Assembly (NCBI GenBank): GCA_022616435.1
Contig: JAKEET010000050.1
Location: 1-64,000, forward strand
DNA from: Gemmataceae bacterium
Lineage (GTDB): Bacteria; Planctomycetota; Planctomycetia; Gemmatales; Gemmataceae
DNA length: 64,000 nucleotides
Reading direction: 5' to 3'
Below, piece after piece: positions 53,169 through 61,767 of the stretch (position 1 is its first letter; every line of letters starts with the position of its first letter). Both the position numbers and the translations under genes were made by a program. The notes under the pieces were generated by a model. That model did not search any database. It worked only from the letters and a program-made list of their open reading frames with translations, and was not told the origin of the DNA.

Positions 53169-54398
53169 CTACTTCTTGTACAAATCGAGCTTCGCGTCGC
53201 CCGTGATGATCGTGAACGCCTCGCGAACCTGCTCGAAGCCGACCCGCATCAGGAAGTTCGAATTGCGGCCGTAGCTCTTGGCGCCAAGCACGTAGAAGTT
53301 CGGCTCGGGGTTGCGGAGCGTGTCGGGGCCCTGGGCGGTCTGTTTCGTGCAATCGTGCCCCTTCGAGCCGGCTAGCGCCGCGGCAAGCTTCATCGGGCCG
53401 AGCGAGGCGTAACACTCGTGGACCTGCAGCTCGCGGTACAGGTTGGTATCGGGCGTGTAGCCGACATTGCCGATCACGCGGTCGACATCCCAGCTGCGGA
53501 TCTTCTCCGGGGTCCGCGCCGTCACCCGGAAACCCCGGTCGGACCCCTGGAATTCGACGGCCTCGACCACGGCGCCGGGATGAAACTCCACGTTCGCGTC
53601 GTTGCGGGTGGCGATGTTGTTGGCGCGGACGGCCAGCCGGTCTCGTTCGCGGAGCGGATCGCTGGCGATTCGCCGCAACGGATTGCTGGAGGTCCCGCGC
53701 GCCAGCCAGATCACCCAGGTGGTCTGGTTTTCCTCGGCGATCTGCGCGAGGTTCGACACCGTGGTGGCGGCCGAGTAGCCGGCGCCGACGACCAGCACCG
53801 TGCGATTGGCGTACTGCATCTTGCGGTCGCCGAGGATGTCTTCGAGTCCGTAGGCGATCTGCGGCTCGGCCTGCAGCTCGCCGACGGCCGGGATGCCGCC
53901 GTCGCCCAGCCAGCGGTGCTGGGCGTAGGTGCCGGTGCAATCGAGGATGACGTCGGCTTCCTCGATGCGCTCGCGGGTCTTGTCGCGCACCAGCAGGCGA
54001 AACGGCCTTTTCGACCGGCCGGCGTCCATATCGCCCTTGAGCAGGCCGCGCCGGCCGATCTTGAGGACGACATTCTCGCCCTGCACGTTGCCTTGCAACG
54101 TTTCCGCCAGTGGCATCAGGTACGTGGTGACGTGCTCGCGGCCGGTGACGCACGTGTCGTCGGCCGGGAACTCGTGACCCGGTCTGGCGTGGTGGATGGC
54201 GTCGCGGCCCAGCGGCGTGGCGTTCATGCTGAATGGGCTGAACAGGCGGACGTGGCCCCAGCGCAGCATGTGCTCGCCGACCCGGCCGCGCTCGTAGACG
54301 GTGAACGGCAGATCGAGTTTCCTGGCGTAGAGCCCTGCTTCCAGGCCGATGGGGCCGGCCCCGAGAATCGCCAGCCGTGGCGCGTCGCTTCTGGCCAT
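53169..54398 (-). CDS. FAD/NAD(P)-binding oxidoreductase
   Basis: A 409-residue flavoprotein of the monooxygenase/thioredoxin-reductase type: FAD loop ILGAGPIGLEAGLYA near the N-terminus, a second nucleotide loop VLVVGAGYSAATTVSN in the middle (NADPH) and the C-terminal YVLGAKSYGRNSNFLM region. The LFSPFSMNATPLG segment is distinctive. GGGAGGG precedes the ATG at 54398. It is likely co-transcribed with the radical SAM gene downstream, suggesting one pathway that oxidises and then radically modifies a substrate. The pathway is not identified. Confidence 0.85.
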   Translation of the reverse strand: MARSDAPRLAILGAGPIGLEAGLYARKLDLPFTVYERGRVGEHMLRWGHVRLFSPFSMNATPLGRDAIHHARPGHEFPADDTCVTGREHVTTYLMPLAETLQGNVQGENVVLKIGRRGLLKGDMDAGRSKRPFRLLVRDKTRERIEEADVILDCTGTYAQHRWLGDGGIPAVGELQAEPQIAYGLEDILGDRKMQYANRTVLVVGAGYSAATTVSNLAQIAEENQTTWVIWLARGTSSNPLRRIASDPLRERDRLAVRANNIATRNDANVEFHPGAVVEAVEFQGSDRGFRVTARTPEKIRSWDVDRVIGNVGYTPDTNLYRELQVHECYASLGPMKLAAALAGSKGHDCTKQTAQGPDTLRNPEPNFYVLGAKSYGRNSNFLMRVGFEQVREAFTIITGDAKLDLYKK

Positions 54399-54413
54399 GG
54401 AATCCCTCCCACG

Positions 54414-54464
54414 CGGCTTGTCGATTGGCGTTCGCGAATTCCGTGAACGCCAAGCGGCAAGCCG
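54414..54464. repeat. Dispersed hairpin repeat (CGGCTTG...TTGGCGTTC family)
   Basis: Arms 54414-54433 and 54445-54464 pair at 18 of 20 positions across an 11-base loop. The element sits between the oxidoreductase start and the kinase stop codon and is related to 58372-58426 and 25041-25060. Confidence 0.8.
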
Positions 54465-54469
54465 AAGTG

Positions 54470-55696
54470 TCATTTCTCCGCGCCGCGTTCCTTGGCGAAC
54501 TCCTTCAGGTCCTTCAAGAACTCACGCATGGTCTGCTGCCGGTCCTGCGACCGCTTGGCGAGCATGCGGCGGACGATCGCCTCGAGCGCCTCCGGCACGC
54601 GGGGGTTGAGACTGGCGAGCGGCGGCGGCGCCTCCAGGCGGATTTTTTGCACCAGCTCGTCCACCGTCGATCCCTGGAACGGCGGCCGGCCGGTCAGCAT
54701 CGCATACACGGTGGCGCCGAGGCTGTACACGTCGGTGCGTGGGTCGTTGGCCTTGCCCGGACCGTCGGTGCGTTCCGGCGACATGTACGCCAGGCTCTCG
54801 GAGGGAACGCCGGCGGCCGAGATCGGCACGGTGGGGTCTTCCTCGAGCGCGGTCGCCAGCATCAGGTCGGCCAGCTTCGCTTCCTTGACCTGGTGGCCCA
54901 GGAGGATGTTCTGCGGCGTGACGTTCTGGTGTACGATCTTGCGGGCATGGGCGTATTCGAGCGCCTGGCCGATGTAAAAGGCCACGTGGGTGACGCGCCG
55001 CCACTCGAGGTGGCCGGCGACGGCGACGCGGCCGATCACCGCGGCCAGGCTTTCGCCGCGGACGTACTCCTTGGCGGCCCAGCAGTAACCCTCGGTCTTG
55101 CCCGCGCCGTACACGCGGAGCAGGTGTGGATGCCGCAGCGGCAGCACCGTCTTCATGGCCTTGACGAAGCGCTGCACTTTCTTGGCGTCGTGCGAGAAGT
55201 CGGGATTGAGGACCTTGACGACCACCGGGAGATTGCGCTTGACGTCGCGGGCATGGAAGACGAAGCCGCTCTTGCCGCGGGCCAGGATGGTGCCGAGCTG
55301 ATAGTGCGAGAAGGTCTGGCCGACAAGCGCCTGGGCCCAGCGATCGGCCCGCACCGACTTGCCCGTGCGGCGGGGCGGCGCGGCGGCCGGGGCCGCCGGG
55401 CTCCCCGGCTCGTCGACGTACTGCAGATGCGTGGCCCCGATGCGGATCAGGTCGCCCGCCTGCAGCGTGTGCTGCTTCACTTGCTTGCCGTTGACGAAGG
55501 TGCCGCCGGGGCTTTCGAAATCGGTCAACACGTACTGGCCGTCGCCGCGCTTCACTTCGCACTGCACGCGCGACACGTGCGGGTCAATGAGCTGCGTGTC
55601 GGTGGCGCGGCTGCGGCCCAGGAGCAACGCGTCGCCGGTCAGCGGAAATACGCGGCCTTCATCCGGTCCCGCCAGCACCACCAATCGCCCGGCCAT
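54470..55696 (-). CDS. FHA domain-pseudokinase protein
   Basis: A 408-residue protein: an N-terminal FHA domain (LLLGRSRATDTQL, DPHVSRVQCEV, GTFVNGKQV; residues about 1-100) and a kinase fold (about 130-395). The kinase keeps the ATP lysine (PVVVKVLN), but the catalytic HRD reads HQN (HQNVTPQN) and DFG reads DLM, so phosphotransfer is unlikely. The FHA His of the SRxH motif is also replaced (SRVQC). It probably works as a phosphopeptide-reading scaffold. GGAGG precedes the ATG at 55696. It is followed by the oxidoreductase gene on the same strand, after a hairpin repeat. Confidence 0.87.
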   Translation of the reverse strand: MAGRLVVLAGPDEGRVFPLTGDALLLGRSRATDTQLIDPHVSRVQCEVKRGDGQYVLTDFESPGGTFVNGKQVKQHTLQAGDLIRIGATHLQYVDEPGSPAAPAAAPPRRTGKSVRADRWAQALVGQTFSHYQLGTILARGKSGFVFHARDVKRNLPVVVKVLNPDFSHDAKKVQRFVKAMKTVLPLRHPHLLRVYGAGKTEGYCWAAKEYVRGESLAAVIGRVAVAGHLEWRRVTHVAFYIGQALEYAHARKIVHQNVTPQNILLGHQVKEAKLADLMLATALEEDPTVPISAAGVPSESLAYMSPERTDGPGKANDPRTDVYSLGATVYAMLTGRPPFQGSTVDELVQKIRLEAPPPLASLNPRVPEALEAIVRRMLAKRSQDRQQTMREFLKDLKEFAKERGAEK

Positions 55697-55721
55697 AACG
55701 CCTCCGTAACGTGAAGGTCGC

Positions 55722-55830
55722 CGTGGCCGGGGCTGAGTCTTCGAAGCCCCGGCCGCCAGCCAATCGCCGTGTCGCATCCGTCGGGGCATGGCGCATCCGC
55801 CGGGGCTTGGAAGACTCAGCCCCGGCCACG
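55722..55830. repeat. Long inverted repeat (GAGTCTTC family), copy 1
   Basis: Arms of 31 bases (55722-55752 and 55800-55830) match at 30 positions, with a 47-base loop. The arm core GGCTGAGTCTTCGAAGCC is itself partly palindromic. It lies just upstream of the FHA-pseudokinase gene. Confidence 0.9.
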
Positions 55831-55898
55831 CCTCGGTGGGACACCCCGGCCAAGCGCCGGCAGTGAATTCATACCGCCCGCTGCCGCGGACGGCGAGG

Positions 55899-57443
55899 TC
55901 AATAGCCCGGCCACCAACCCTGTGCCACCAGCAAATCGTACAGCCAGGGATGCCGCCACGGGTTCCACGGGGAGTAGTTGGCGGTGACGGCCGAAACGCC
56001 GAGCAGCACGTACGCCACGCCCCGGCAGAACCAGCAGGTCGCCAGGCGCTCGGCCATTGGAATCAGGCACGCCAGCCACAGGGGCGTCAACCACATCAGC
56101 CAGCGCAGGCCGACGGTGAAGCCGCCATAGTTGACACTGGCAACAATTCCGAGATAGAAGCCGATGACGACGACGCTAACCAGGAGCGTGAGGGGCGCGA
56201 CGAACCATGGGACGTGGCGGACTTCGGGCGATCCCGTTCGGCCGAACGGCAATGAACCATGGATCATCCCGGCAAGCGCCAACAACCAGATCGGCGTCAA
56301 CGAAAACCAGCCGTGGTGGCCGACCAGGGCATGCACGGCGTACTCCCAGCGCGATTCGTGCTGGCGCGCCCAATCGATGCCGCGGCGAACCTCACCTTCC
56401 AGCGGCCGGCGCCAATGGCTGCCTTCGTACTCGTACCATGGCCCGCCGAACTCGCTGTAGGCCGGCGCCCACTGGCCGACCGCCAGCCAGTTGGTGATGA
56501 AGTATACGGCCGCGATCGCCGGTGTCACCGGCACGAACAGCAACAGGGTGCGGCCTGGAAACCAAAACAAGAGCAGAGCGCCGACGCAGGCCGCGAACGC
56601 CAGCGCCGGCAGCTCCATGGCCACCGCGAACGCGCCGCACAAGCCGGCCAGCAGGAACCAGCCGGCGTGCGGCGTTCGTCCTGCCTGCCGCGTCTCCCAG
56701 ATGCGCACCACGGCGTGCAGGGCGAAGAACACGGCAAACGTGCCGAGGGTGTGGTTGTTGAGCGTGATCAGAAACGGCGACACCAGCGTGGCGAACGCAG
56801 CCGACAGGAACACGAACAGCTTCGCCCACGTCTCGGTGCACCAGCGCTCCAGCCATCCCGACAGCACATGCAAGTAGATGGCGAACGGAACGACGTTGAC
56901 AATGATCAGGATGGTGCGCACCACGGCCGCGGTATCGACCGGGTCCAGCGGGTTGGAAGGGTTCGTTTGCAGCGTCCAGCCGAACAAGACGTGCAGCAAC
57001 CAGTAGAGTCCGGCGATCAACGTGGTCAAGAGGGGCGGTTTGCTCGAGTAGAATTCGAGCTTGTCGGGGTGCAGGACCTTGTCCACCGATTCATAACCGT
57101 CTTCGAAGATGATGCCCTGGCTGCTGGCGACGCGGGCCCGGTAGCCGGCCTGGGCGAGGACCGCGGCTTGCAGCGGATCGAGCTGGCCGAGCGGCGCAAC
57201 GGCCGACGCGCGATAGATGTCCGGGTCGCGCGTGCCGATGACGAACGAGCCGTCGTGAACCAAGGCCCGCACCGTCGCCCAGCGCGAACGATCGTTCGAG
57301 CTGAACGTCGGCATCGCCCGCGGCTTGGCCTGGGGCCAGCGCGACGGCAGCGACGGCTCGTAGACGCGCTGCGTCGCCACGATGCGTCCGCAAGCGCTTC
57401 CGACCGCGAGAACGATGATCAACGTGTACAACGACCGCGTCAC
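55899..57443 (-). CDS. GT39-like integral membrane glycosyltransferase
   Basis: A 514-residue polytopic membrane protein with about ten hydrophobic segments. The YSSKPPLLTTLIAGLYW motif in the first third is typical of dolichyl/undecaprenyl-phosphate sugar transferases (GT39/ArnT group), which move a sugar from a lipid carrier onto an extracytoplasmic target. The first helix (RSLYTLIIVLAVGSACG) begins right after the chosen GTG at 57443; the frame extends to 57521 but there it runs through a dispersed repeat. The donor and target cannot be read from sequence. Confidence 0.78.
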   Translation of the reverse strand: MTRSLYTLIIVLAVGSACGRIVATQRVYEPSLPSRWPQAKPRAMPTFSSNDRSRWATVRALVHDGSFVIGTRDPDIYRASAVAPLGQLDPLQAAVLAQAGYRARVASSQGIIFEDGYESVDKVLHPDKLEFYSSKPPLLTTLIAGLYWLLHVLFGWTLQTNPSNPLDPVDTAAVVRTILIIVNVVPFAIYLHVLSGWLERWCTETWAKLFVFLSAAFATLVSPFLITLNNHTLGTFAVFFALHAVVRIWETRQAGRTPHAGWFLLAGLCGAFAVAMELPALAFAACVGALLLFWFPGRTLLLFVPVTPAIAAVYFITNWLAVGQWAPAYSEFGGPWYEYEGSHWRRPLEGEVRRGIDWARQHESRWEYAVHALVGHHGWFSLTPIWLLALAGMIHGSLPFGRTGSPEVRHVPWFVAPLTLLVSVVVIGFYLGIVASVNYGGFTVGLRWLMWLTPLWLACLIPMAERLATCWFCRGVAYVLLGVSAVTANYSPWNPWRHPWLYDLLVAQGWWPGY

Positions 57444-57473
57444 GCGCGATTTCCGTGGTTTCCGGTGATTTCC

Positions 57474-57561
57474 GTAGGGTGGGTGGAGTCTTCGGAACTC
57501 ACCCGGCACGCCTCGAGCCACTCACGAGCGGGGTCGGTTCCGAAGACTCCACCCACGCTAC
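57474..57561. repeat. Long inverted repeat (GAGTCTTC family), copy 2
   Basis: Arms 57474-57497 and 57538-57561 match at 23 of 24 positions across a 40-base loop and share the core GAGTCTTCG with the copy at 55722. The right arm contains the stop codon of the methyltransferase gene. Confidence 0.9.
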
Positions 57562-58292
57562 TCTTTCTTCTTTTCGAAAATGATCACGTGCTGCCACGGC
57601 AGATGCCGTTGCGTTTCCACGTGACGCAGCGCATGCGGCTTCATCTCCTTGAGGACCTGCTTCTCCGACATCTTGTGGACGAGCTTGATCGGCACGTTGT
57701 CGTCTTCGAGGCGAAACTCGACGAAGACGAGCCGGCCGCCGAGCTTGAGCGACTTTACCATCGCCTCGGTCATCTCGTAGGGATGCGAGAACTCGTGGTA
57801 CACGTCCACCATGAGGATCAGGTCGATCTTGCCGGCCGGCAGCTTCGGATCGGTCTCCGTGCCGCGGACCAGCTCGATGTTCTTGAGCTCCTTGTCCTTC
57901 ATCCGCTTGCCGATGATCGCGAGCATCTCCGGCTGGATGTCCACGGCGTAGACCTTGCCGGTCTTGCCGACGATGCCGGCCAGGCGAAACGTGTAGTAGC
58001 CGCTGCCGGCGCCCATGTCCACGACGTGGGCGCCCGGCTTGATCTTCAAGGGCGGCAGCAGCTTCGAGGTGTGCTCTTCTTTTTCGCGTTCCGGACGCTC
58101 GAGCCAGCCGGCGCCGAAGTGGCTCATCACCTGGGCGATTTCCCGGCCCAGGTAGAACTTGCCGATGCCGTCCGGATCGTGGTCCTTGCGGAATTCGTAG
58201 CGCGGCGGCTTGGGCTGCGCCTGGCCGAGCGCGACGCCGACGCTCGCCGGCGCCAGCGCTCCGACGCATACCAGCACGTGACGTAAACGCAT
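57558..58292 (-). CDS. Exported class I SAM-dependent methyltransferase
   Basis: A 244-residue protein with a signal peptide (LVCVGALAPASVGVALGQAQ) ahead of a class I methyltransferase fold: HVVDMGAGSGYYTFRLA (motif I), KVYAVDIQPEML, and LILMVDVYHEF. The mature N-terminus carries FYLGREIAQVMSHFGAGWLERPERE, a feature of a family of exported methyltransferase-like proteins. How SAM would be supplied outside the cytoplasm is unclear. Start 58292. Its stop codon sits in a palindromic repeat and another hairpin lies upstream. Confidence 0.83.
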   Translation of the reverse strand: MRLRHVLVCVGALAPASVGVALGQAQPKPPRYEFRKDHDPDGIGKFYLGREIAQVMSHFGAGWLERPEREKEEHTSKLLPPLKIKPGAHVVDMGAGSGYYTFRLAGIVGKTGKVYAVDIQPEMLAIIGKRMKDKELKNIELVRGTETDPKLPAGKIDLILMVDVYHEFSHPYEMTEAMVKSLKLGGRLVFVEFRLEDDNVPIKLVHKMSEKQVLKEMKPHALRHVETQRHLPWQHVIIFEKKKE

Positions 58293-58371
58293 GACGGGTG
58301 TTCCCTGGGCAGCCGAGCGGTTCAACTGAAGTGATTGTAATCGAAAGGCCGCGGTGCGCAACACAGAAATC

Positions 58372-58426
58372 GCCGCTTGCGGCTTAGCGTTCGCAGGTTC
58401 CAGCCGAACGCCAAGCCGCAAACGGC
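58372..58426. repeat. Dispersed hairpin repeat (CCGCTTGCGG family)
   Basis: Arms 58372-58393 and 58405-58426 pair at 20 of 22 positions across an 11-base loop. It fills the gap between the barrel-protein stop codon (58430) and the methyltransferase start (58292), possibly ending or stabilising the upstream message. Confidence 0.85.
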
Positions 58427-58429
58427 CCA

Positions 58430-59284
58430 TCAATAGCGCAGCCCAAGTGTCAGGGAGACGTTGATTTCCTGGATGTCGCTGGCACGCTGCAGGATGTCGC
58501 TCCAGGTGTAGGCGTACTCCCAGCGGATGCCGACGAACCAGGCGCCCCATTCGGTCGGAAACTCCACGTCGCCGTGGAGGCCGCCGTACACGCCGCCGAT
58601 GACATCGGTGCGGTGCTTGATGATGTTGTACTCCTGGCTCAGGGCGCCGTACGTGCCGCCGGCGTCCCAGCCCAGGCGGACATGCCTGCACAGGTCGTCG
58701 GCGAAGGAGCGCCAATAATAATCGCGGCCGAAGCCCAGGTTCACGTAGGTCCGGTCGGTGTCGCGGATGCGCACGCCGGGCGTGGTCGGCGTGCCGAACT
58801 GGATGAGCGCGATTTCGGGCTGGCCGGTGATGTCCGTTTCTCCCGTGAAGTCGATGACGCGCAGCGCGTAGAGCCGGTTGTGGTCGTGGCCGTTGCTCAC
58901 GTGGCTGATGCCCGCGTCGATCACCCAGGCCCGGTCGGCAGGCTCGTTGTAGAACAGCGTGCGGATGCCGCCCTGGATCAAGTAGCCCGGCGTCATGTCC
59001 CGGCCCAGCGCGTCGCGGCGATTGAAGCTGGAGCTGAACGGGATCGACGCGCCGTTGCGCAGATAGACCTCGGCCGCGATGGGCGCGCCCTCCGGCGCGT
59101 TGCACCCGGCAGGCTCCTGGCTCAGCCAGCGGGAGGCGGGCACGATCTGGTCCGCCGGCGCCGGCGCCGCCAGGGGGTCGCCGACGATTTCCGGCACGGG
59201 CCGCGCCGACGGCGGCTGCCCAAGGGCTGGGCACGCGGCCATGAGCATGGCGAACAGGCCGGCAAGTGACGTTCGAATATTCAT
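58430..59284 (-). CDS. Outer-membrane beta-barrel protein (DUF1207-like)
   Basis: A 284-residue exported protein: signal peptide (to about residue 22), Pro/Ala-rich spacer, then alternating beta-strands ending in the aromatic terminus VSLTLGLRY typical of outer-membrane barrels. The HVSNGHDHNRLYALR and GFGRDYYWRSF segments resemble DUF1207 proteins of planctomycetes. Function unknown, perhaps a porin or channel. It lies upstream of the methyltransferase gene on the same strand, separated by a hairpin. Confidence 0.72.
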   Translation of the reverse strand: MNIRTSLAGLFAMLMAACPALGQPPSARPVPEIVGDPLAAPAPADQIVPASRWLSQEPAGCNAPEGAPIAAEVYLRNGASIPFSSSFNRRDALGRDMTPGYLIQGGIRTLFYNEPADRAWVIDAGISHVSNGHDHNRLYALRVIDFTGETDITGQPEIALIQFGTPTTPGVRIRDTDRTYVNLGFGRDYYWRSFADDLCRHVRLGWDAGGTYGALSQEYNIIKHRTDVIGGVYGGLHGDVEFPTEWGAWFVGIRWEYAYTWSDILQRASDIQEINVSLTLGLRY

Positions 59285-59739
59285 GAGCTCCTCGAACGGG
59301 TCCGAGCACGCCCGAACGAGGCGCGCAGGGACAAGCTCATCATCGGCCGAAAGCTGGGGGAGAATTGACAGAAAGACTGGTTGTGCCGGTTGTGCCGAGG
59401 ATGCCGGTCAAGAAGGGCGAGCGGGCGGGACGTTGTCAAAGTTGAGAAGATCGAAAGTTGGGCAAGATGCAGAAGAAAGAGTGCCTCGATTGGACGGCGT
59501 CAATGCCCGATTTCGTTGAACCAAAATGGGCATCCACAAGTCGTTATTTTTCAAGGTGCCGGGTCTTCACAATCCCTCGAGATGCCCGAATTTGTCGGGG
59601 TAACCCTGTAAAACTACCTATTCCCGCAAATACCGGGCCTTTCCGTCGAAGAAAAGGAAAAGCCCACGGCAAGCCGTGGGCTCCTTCATTTGGTTGCATT
59701 GCGCCGTACACACACAACACACAGCACACCAGGCAGCCA
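59285..59739. other. 455-base intergenic region
   Basis: It holds an intrinsic terminator (59651-59682, minus) and a CA-rich tract (59709-59730). The part between 59430 and 59650 is AT-richer than the flanking genes and has no supportable frame. A TTGACA at 59365 lacks a matching -10. Confidence 0.55.
59651..59682 (-). terminator. Rho-independent terminator of the third DUF1501 gene
   Basis: On the minus strand AGCCCACGG-CTTG-CCGTGGGCT is followed by TTTCCTTTTC: a 9-bp perfect stem and a T-rich tail, about 60 bases after the DUF1501 stop codon. Confidence 0.8.
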
Positions 59740-61071
59740 TCACCCGATCAGCTGCCGCACCGGCCGCCCGGTGGGAACCAGCTCGATCGGCCGGCCGTCG
59801 TGGCTGCGGTACCAGGTGTGCAGCGGCACGCCCAGCGCCGTGTAGATGGTCGCGGCGATGTCTTGCGGCCGAACCGGGCTATCGACCACGACCTCGGCCA
59901 GGGCGTTGGTCGCGCCGACCACCTGCCCCATGCGGACGCCGCCGCCGCCCATGGTCACGACGCCGGCCGTGGACCAGTGATCGCGGCCCGCCGAGGGATT
60001 GACCTTGGGAGTCCGGCCGAAATCGCCGAACCAGACGACCAACGTGTTCTCCAGCAAGCCGCGCTGACTCAAGTCCTGCAGGAGCGCCGCGTAGCCACGA
60101 TCGAGTCGCGGCAACAGCCGATCCTTCAGGCTGCGGAAGTTGTTGACGTGGGTGTCCCAGCCGCCGTCGGTGACGGTGACGAAATGGACGCCGGCCTCGA
60201 TCAACCGCCGCGCCAGCAGCATCGACTGGCCCAGCGTGTTGCGGCCGTACAGATCGCGGATGCGATCGGGCTCTTGAGCGATGTCGAACGCCCGCTTGGC
60301 GGCGGGCGACGTGATCAAGGCGTGGGCCCTTTCGTAGAAAGCGTCGCGCGCCTGCACGGCCTGGCCGGCGGCCGCGTCGATGCGGCGCTGGAAGTTATCC
60401 ACTTCGTTGAGCATCGAGTACCGGCGTTCGAGCCGCTCGCGCTCGGCCTGGTCGGGGATACTGAGGTCGCGGACCTGGAAGCGGGCCGCGTTGGGATCGT
60501 CGTGAACCTCGAACGGGTTGTATTGATCGCCGAGGAATCCCGCGACGCCGCCGTTGAAGCGGCGATCGATGTTGCGGCCCAGCTGCACGAACGGGAACAT
60601 GCCGTCGCGATAGCCGCGCTCGCGGGCCACCACCGAGCCGTAGCACGGGAACGGCAACGACGGATTGAAGCGGTGGCCGGACATCATGATGTGATCGGCG
60701 ACGCCGTGGCTGCCGTTTTGCGGGTCGTGGCCGCGGATCAGGCTGAGCTTGTCGAACTGCCGCGCCAGCAGCGGAAAATGCTCGACGATGCGGCAGCCCG
60801 GAATGCGCGTCGGGATCGTGTCGAACTCGCCGCGGATTTCGACCGGCGCGTCCGGTTTGGGATCGAAGGTGTCGATGTGGCTCGGCCCGCCCTGCATCCA
60901 CATGAGGATGCAATTGACGTTGCGGCGCCGGCCCGGCGCTTCGTTGGCCTGGACGCGCAGGTATTGAGCGAGCGACAGGCCCAGCGCCGACAAGCCGCCC
61001 ACGCGCAGGAACTCGCGGCGGCTGTGGCCGGTGCAATCCGCAGACTTTCTCCCGGTGAACAGCTGAAACAT
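59740..61071 (-). CDS. DUF1501 domain-containing protein
   Basis: A 443-residue DUF1501 protein with a twin-arginine signal (SRREFLRVGGLSALGLSLA). Blocks include MQGGPSHIDTFDPKP, LIRGHDPQNGSHGVADH, DGGWDTHVNN and VVWFGDFGRTPKVN. It is more distant from the other two DUF1501 proteins and stands without a PSD1 partner in view. Start 61071 gives the signal at the N-terminus. It is divergent from mscL. Confidence 0.92.
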   Translation of the reverse strand: MFQLFTGRKSADCTGHSRREFLRVGGLSALGLSLAQYLRVQANEAPGRRRNVNCILMWMQGGPSHIDTFDPKPDAPVEIRGEFDTIPTRIPGCRIVEHFPLLARQFDKLSLIRGHDPQNGSHGVADHIMMSGHRFNPSLPFPCYGSVVARERGYRDGMFPFVQLGRNIDRRFNGGVAGFLGDQYNPFEVHDDPNAARFQVRDLSIPDQAERERLERRYSMLNEVDNFQRRIDAAAGQAVQARDAFYERAHALITSPAAKRAFDIAQEPDRIRDLYGRNTLGQSMLLARRLIEAGVHFVTVTDGGWDTHVNNFRSLKDRLLPRLDRGYAALLQDLSQRGLLENTLVVWFGDFGRTPKVNPSAGRDHWSTAGVVTMGGGGVRMGQVVGATNALAEVVVDSPVRPQDIAATIYTALGVPLHTWYRSHDGRPIELVPTGRPVRQLIG

Positions 61072-61253
61072 ACGGTGGGACCCCCAAATCAAAGGCGGGA
61101 CAAACAGGCGGGAAAGAGCGCAGGGCGGGCACCGCTCTTCTAACAATAGCCTGACGTTCTTTTCGGGAAAGTCAATAGGGAAAATGAAGAGCCATTCGAA
61201 AACGGGCGGTCTGACCCCTTTTCGGGCAGCTCACCAACCCGGAGGTCCCCGTC

Positions 61254-61691
61254 ATGGTTCCGACCACCAAGGTCCTGTCGCTGTTCGACGAATTCAAGAA
61301 GTTCGCCCTCAAGGGCAACGTCATCGACATGGCGATCGGCGTCATCATCGGCACGGCCTTCACCAAGGTCGTCGATTCGCTGGTCAAAAGCGTGATGATG
61401 CCGTTGATCAACGTGTTCCTGCCGGGAACAGGGGCCTGGGCGGAGTGGGCTCCGGAGATCATCCCGGGCAAGCCCGTGCCGTTCGGCTTGTTCATCAGCG
61501 AGGTCGTCAACTTCCTGATCATCGCCCTGGTGCTGTACGTCTTCGCGGTGAAGTTCCTCGGCTGGATTCTGGACCTGCACAAGCAGGAGAGCGCGGCCCC
61601 GCCCGAGCCGCCGGCGGACGTCAAGCTGCTGACCGAGATACGCGACCTGCTGAAGGCGAAGGCACAAGACATTCCCTCTTCCCACCAATAG
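61254..61691 (+). CDS. mscL: Large-conductance mechanosensitive channel
   Basis: A 145-residue pentameric channel that opens at extreme membrane tension to prevent lysis. The N-terminal helix (LFDEFKKFALKGNVIDMAIG), pore-lining TM1 (VIIGTAFTKVVDSLVKSVMMP), TM2 (FLIIALVLYVFAVKFL) and the cytoplasmic C-terminal helix are all present. GGAGG precedes the ATG. Identity is certain. Confidence 0.97.
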   Translation: MVPTTKVLSLFDEFKKFALKGNVIDMAIGVIIGTAFTKVVDSLVKSVMMPLINVFLPGTGAWAEWAPEIIPGKPVPFGLFISEVVNFLIIALVLYVFAVKFLGWILDLHKQESAAPPEPPADVKLLTEIRDLLKAKAQDIPSSHQ

Positions 61692-61717
61692 GGGGAGAGG
61701 GGGTGGGGGTGAGGGGG
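61691..61717 (+). repeat. G-quadruplex-type element
   Basis: Four runs of five G (61691-61695, 61699-61703, 61705-61709, 61713-61717) with loops AGA, T and TGA, starting in the mscL stop codon. It fits the intramolecular G-quadruplex pattern and lies on the coding strand between mscL and the next gene. Confidence 0.85.
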
Positions 61718-61767
61718 TTTCGTCAGGGTCCTAAGATGACATCATCCGACCCGGGGAGGACACCATC

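Noticed and set aside
56259..58286. Open frame of about 675 codons on the plus strand
   Set aside because: It runs antisense through two unrelated genes and a palindromic repeat, with no recognisable protein features.
59458..61143. Open frame of about 561 codons on the plus strand
   Set aside because: Antisense to a well-supported DUF1501 gene and begins in an intergenic terminator region.
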